Positions 61,887 through 64,000 of a stretch of 64,000 nucleotides of DNA are shown piece by piece. The notes beneath the pieces are model-generated. The model was not told the origin of the DNA, searched no databases, and saw only the letters and a program-made list of their open reading frames with translations. This DNA is from Ctenosaura bakeri (Eukaryota; Chordata; Lepidosauria; Squamata; Iguanidae): positions 61,714 to 125,713 of the forward strand of contig CAOLHI010004272.1 in the NCBI GenBank assembly GCA_948474755.1, written 5' to 3'. Both the position numbers and the translations under genes were made by a program. Each line of letters starts with the position of its first letter. Position 1 is the first letter of the stretch.

Positions 61887-63965
61887 AGAGTCTCATATGA
61901 TATCCGCATCTATCAAGCTAGGTATTAACCTCATTATCCCCCAAACCTCTAAGTAGTTCGCATTCTCCCCTGTATTTCATAGTCCAAACATTGAAATGAT
62001 GTGTGTTATTCAGATAACTGTAAGGTCTACATATTAAGGCACGTGATCAAGACAAAGAGGGTGGAAAATTATAATTAAACCAGCTTGTTGCTCATATACT
62101 GCCTGTGTAGTGTTTGCTGACAAGGTTCAGCTCTTCCCTACCCTTTGTTTCTTGAAGACTAAATCCTAAAGCATATTTACTTGGACGGAAGTCCCACTGG
62201 TTCTGAGCAAGTATGCCAAGGGTTCCAGGAACCACAGCTGTCTCTGCTTGTAAGACACAATTGGACATGCATTTCTTCTCACTGTCAGAAAATATGTCAC
62301 TTTGCTAGGGGAGCAGAACAACATTTTCATGACGACATGAACATGTGTGAAGAAAGTAACAAAAGATATAGCCACAAATATTTCAGCAGAGGCTGGATGA
62401 ACCATCTGTCACAGATTCTGTGGTAGCTGCATCTCGCACTGTAAAGCTTGGATTTTGCGGGAGGTTTGATGAAGTGTCCTGTATGATATTCCTGATAACT
62501 CTGTGATTTTGTGAAAAATGTAAGAACATAGAGATCTTTCAATCATGCTTCTCAAATTTTGAAATGTATTTCATGTAGGTGGCAGATGACAGAGAAACAA
62601 ATCAAAGCAGGTAATGAAATCTTACGTGAATTTATCTGTACAGTGCTAAAGTCTCTGTTGTAAATTTTTCATTCTTGCCCCCCATCCTTCCACTGAGGCA
62701 TGTTTGTTTAGTTATTGAGGAAGCTTTATATCCATTGCTGTTTTAGAATTAGGCTCAGCAAGTACAATTGAGGGGCTGCATATTGTGACATTCTCCATGC
62801 TGCAGCAGCTTGCAGGTATGATACATACACATATTTCAGCAGGCTAAGGCAAGACTCACAAAACAGAAAAGTGATTTTATTTGCAGAATATTGACTTTCC
62901 TAAGAAGAATTGGAATTCTGTTATGTGATGCAAGAGGGATCATGCGGTCTGACATCAAACAGATCATGTGATGGGGGAAGCAGGTGACTGAGGAAGCTCA
63001 AATTAATCCTTAAAGCAGAGAGAGGTAGGTAACTCAGGAAGAGAGCTATGAAAGGTAGTATATAAGAATGTTACAGTGCCACCATGGGGCTGAAAGATTT
63101 ACCTGAATCCAGTTAATAATGTACATCTGCCAGAGGCTTTGCATTTTTCATCAACCATTAATAAATGGGGAAAAAGTATAAAACAACCTATATGATGTTG
63201 CACAGATTAGACTCAAGGTTAATGATAAAAATCAGAGATAAATGCAGTCCTCTGTTTACATATCTACTTATTTTAAAAATGTATTAAGTTTCAATACTGG
63301 AAAACACAAAACAAAACACGAGTCATACACATAGATGCAGTAAGAGCAATCAGGTAAGTGCCAACACTTGAAAATATAAACAGACTTTTTTCTGTTGTTC
63401 TTTCAAATGAAGGAAAAGAAACCATGCACAAATGGTGTCATAGAAAACACTATTGCATGATAAAGGAAGGCTAGAGCAGCACAGACTTTTGCTGCAGCAA
63501 ATCTGAAGTAAATAATGCAATAAAACTTGAACTAGGGGCAAAACAGGATTCTACTCTTGCCCATCCTATTATAGCTTTGTGTGCCTTACTGCAACAGGCA
63601 ATGTAAACACCAGTTGCCTCCAGAATCTCTCACTGATCATGCTTGAATGGCAAAACAGAGAGCAAGGAAACAACAGATAAACCTGCCTCATGAGCTAACC
63701 CCTGCATAACATAGATCTGTAGGCTTGGCCACCAGAATGGAAATCATAAGAAAAATGGAGACTGGTGAAACAAAAAGTCATCCTCTTTTAGAAGAGGCCT
63801 TCAGGTAGTTTCTAGAAAGTTCAAAATGTTTTTGTTTACTTATGCACAGCTTACTTGACACATACATATTTTTAATTCTGATAAACTATTTGCTGAAACA
63901 TGTTGAACATTCTCTCTCTCTTTCTCTATTCCTATTCTTTCCATTTTATTTGTGCCTCTAGTATC

Positions 63966-63989
63966 TTTCTTCTTCTTCTTCTTCTTTTG
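63966..63989. repeat. CTT microsatellite
   Basis: About seven TTC/CTT units at the right edge of the window. Confidence 0.9.
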
Positions 63990-64000
63990 GTTAAAGAAGT

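Larger units (their letters stand above)
61060..64000. other. Intergenic region upstream of SLC38A1
   Basis: Apart from a 5S-SINE (61,181-61,415), a tRNA-SINE fragment (61,770-61,886) and a CTT run at 63,966-63,989, I see no gene, RNA gene or conserved-looking element. In mammals SLC38A2 is the next gene on this side; no part of it is recognisable here. Confidence 0.6.

Overview
This is a vertebrate nuclear genomic window, most likely from a squamate reptile (lizard). It contains one protein-coding gene split into many short GT-AG exons, and the rest is AT-rich intron or intergenic DNA full of retroposons and non-autonomous DNA transposons. The lizard assignment is an inference from the repeat mix: DIRS-type tyrosine-recombinase retrotransposons, CR1 LINEs, a 5S-rRNA-derived SINE, a tRNA-derived SINE and a SPIN-like hAT element. 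I cannot name the species.

The gene is SLC38A1 (sodium-coupled neutral amino acid transporter 1, SNAT1) on the minus strand. A CpG island at about 59.7-61.05 kb is its likely promoter, with a probable non-coding first exon ending at a strong donor at 60,256. Twelve coding exons follow leftward: 44,588-44,470, 39,642-39,567, 37,533-37,418, 21,891-21,818, 20,305-20,213, 18,741-18,660, 11,404-11,322, 8,853-8,795, 7,832-7,698, 5,283-5,204, 3,194-3,094 and 1,273-1,155. I joined them by hand: every junction is GT-AG, the phases match, and together they encode 379 residues that align with vertebrate SNAT1 from the start codon. The last ~100-110 residues and the 3' UTR lie beyond the left edge. Nothing right of ~61 kb looks like a gene.

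Introns and flanks by region: 1-11 kb holds small exons, one SINE and a few transposon scraps. 11.9-17.0 kb is a nearly complete but decayed DIRS element with inverted termini and an internal complementary region. 22-27.9 kb holds several non-autonomous DNA transposons, one with 87-bp internal tandem repeats. 31.7-37.0 kb holds a 5S-SINE and a second, 3'-truncated DIRS copy interrupted by two CR1 fragments in opposite orientation. 37-45 kb holds SINEs, Tigger-like elements and an ATC microsatellite next to exon 3. 45.36-47.21 kb is a SPIN-like hAT with a perfect 8-bp target duplication and a GC-rich core. 47-59 kb holds scattered MITEs and LINE scraps. 61-64 kb is intergenic with two SINEs.

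I found no convincing new protein system. The observations most worth checking are the DIRS termini/ICR architecture, the unusual internal cargo of the SPIN-like element, a set of GGC(C)-ended elements sharing 3-bp target duplications, the CR1 inverted pair, and the open reading frame that runs from exon 3 through its splice donor into an acidic poly-Asp tail.
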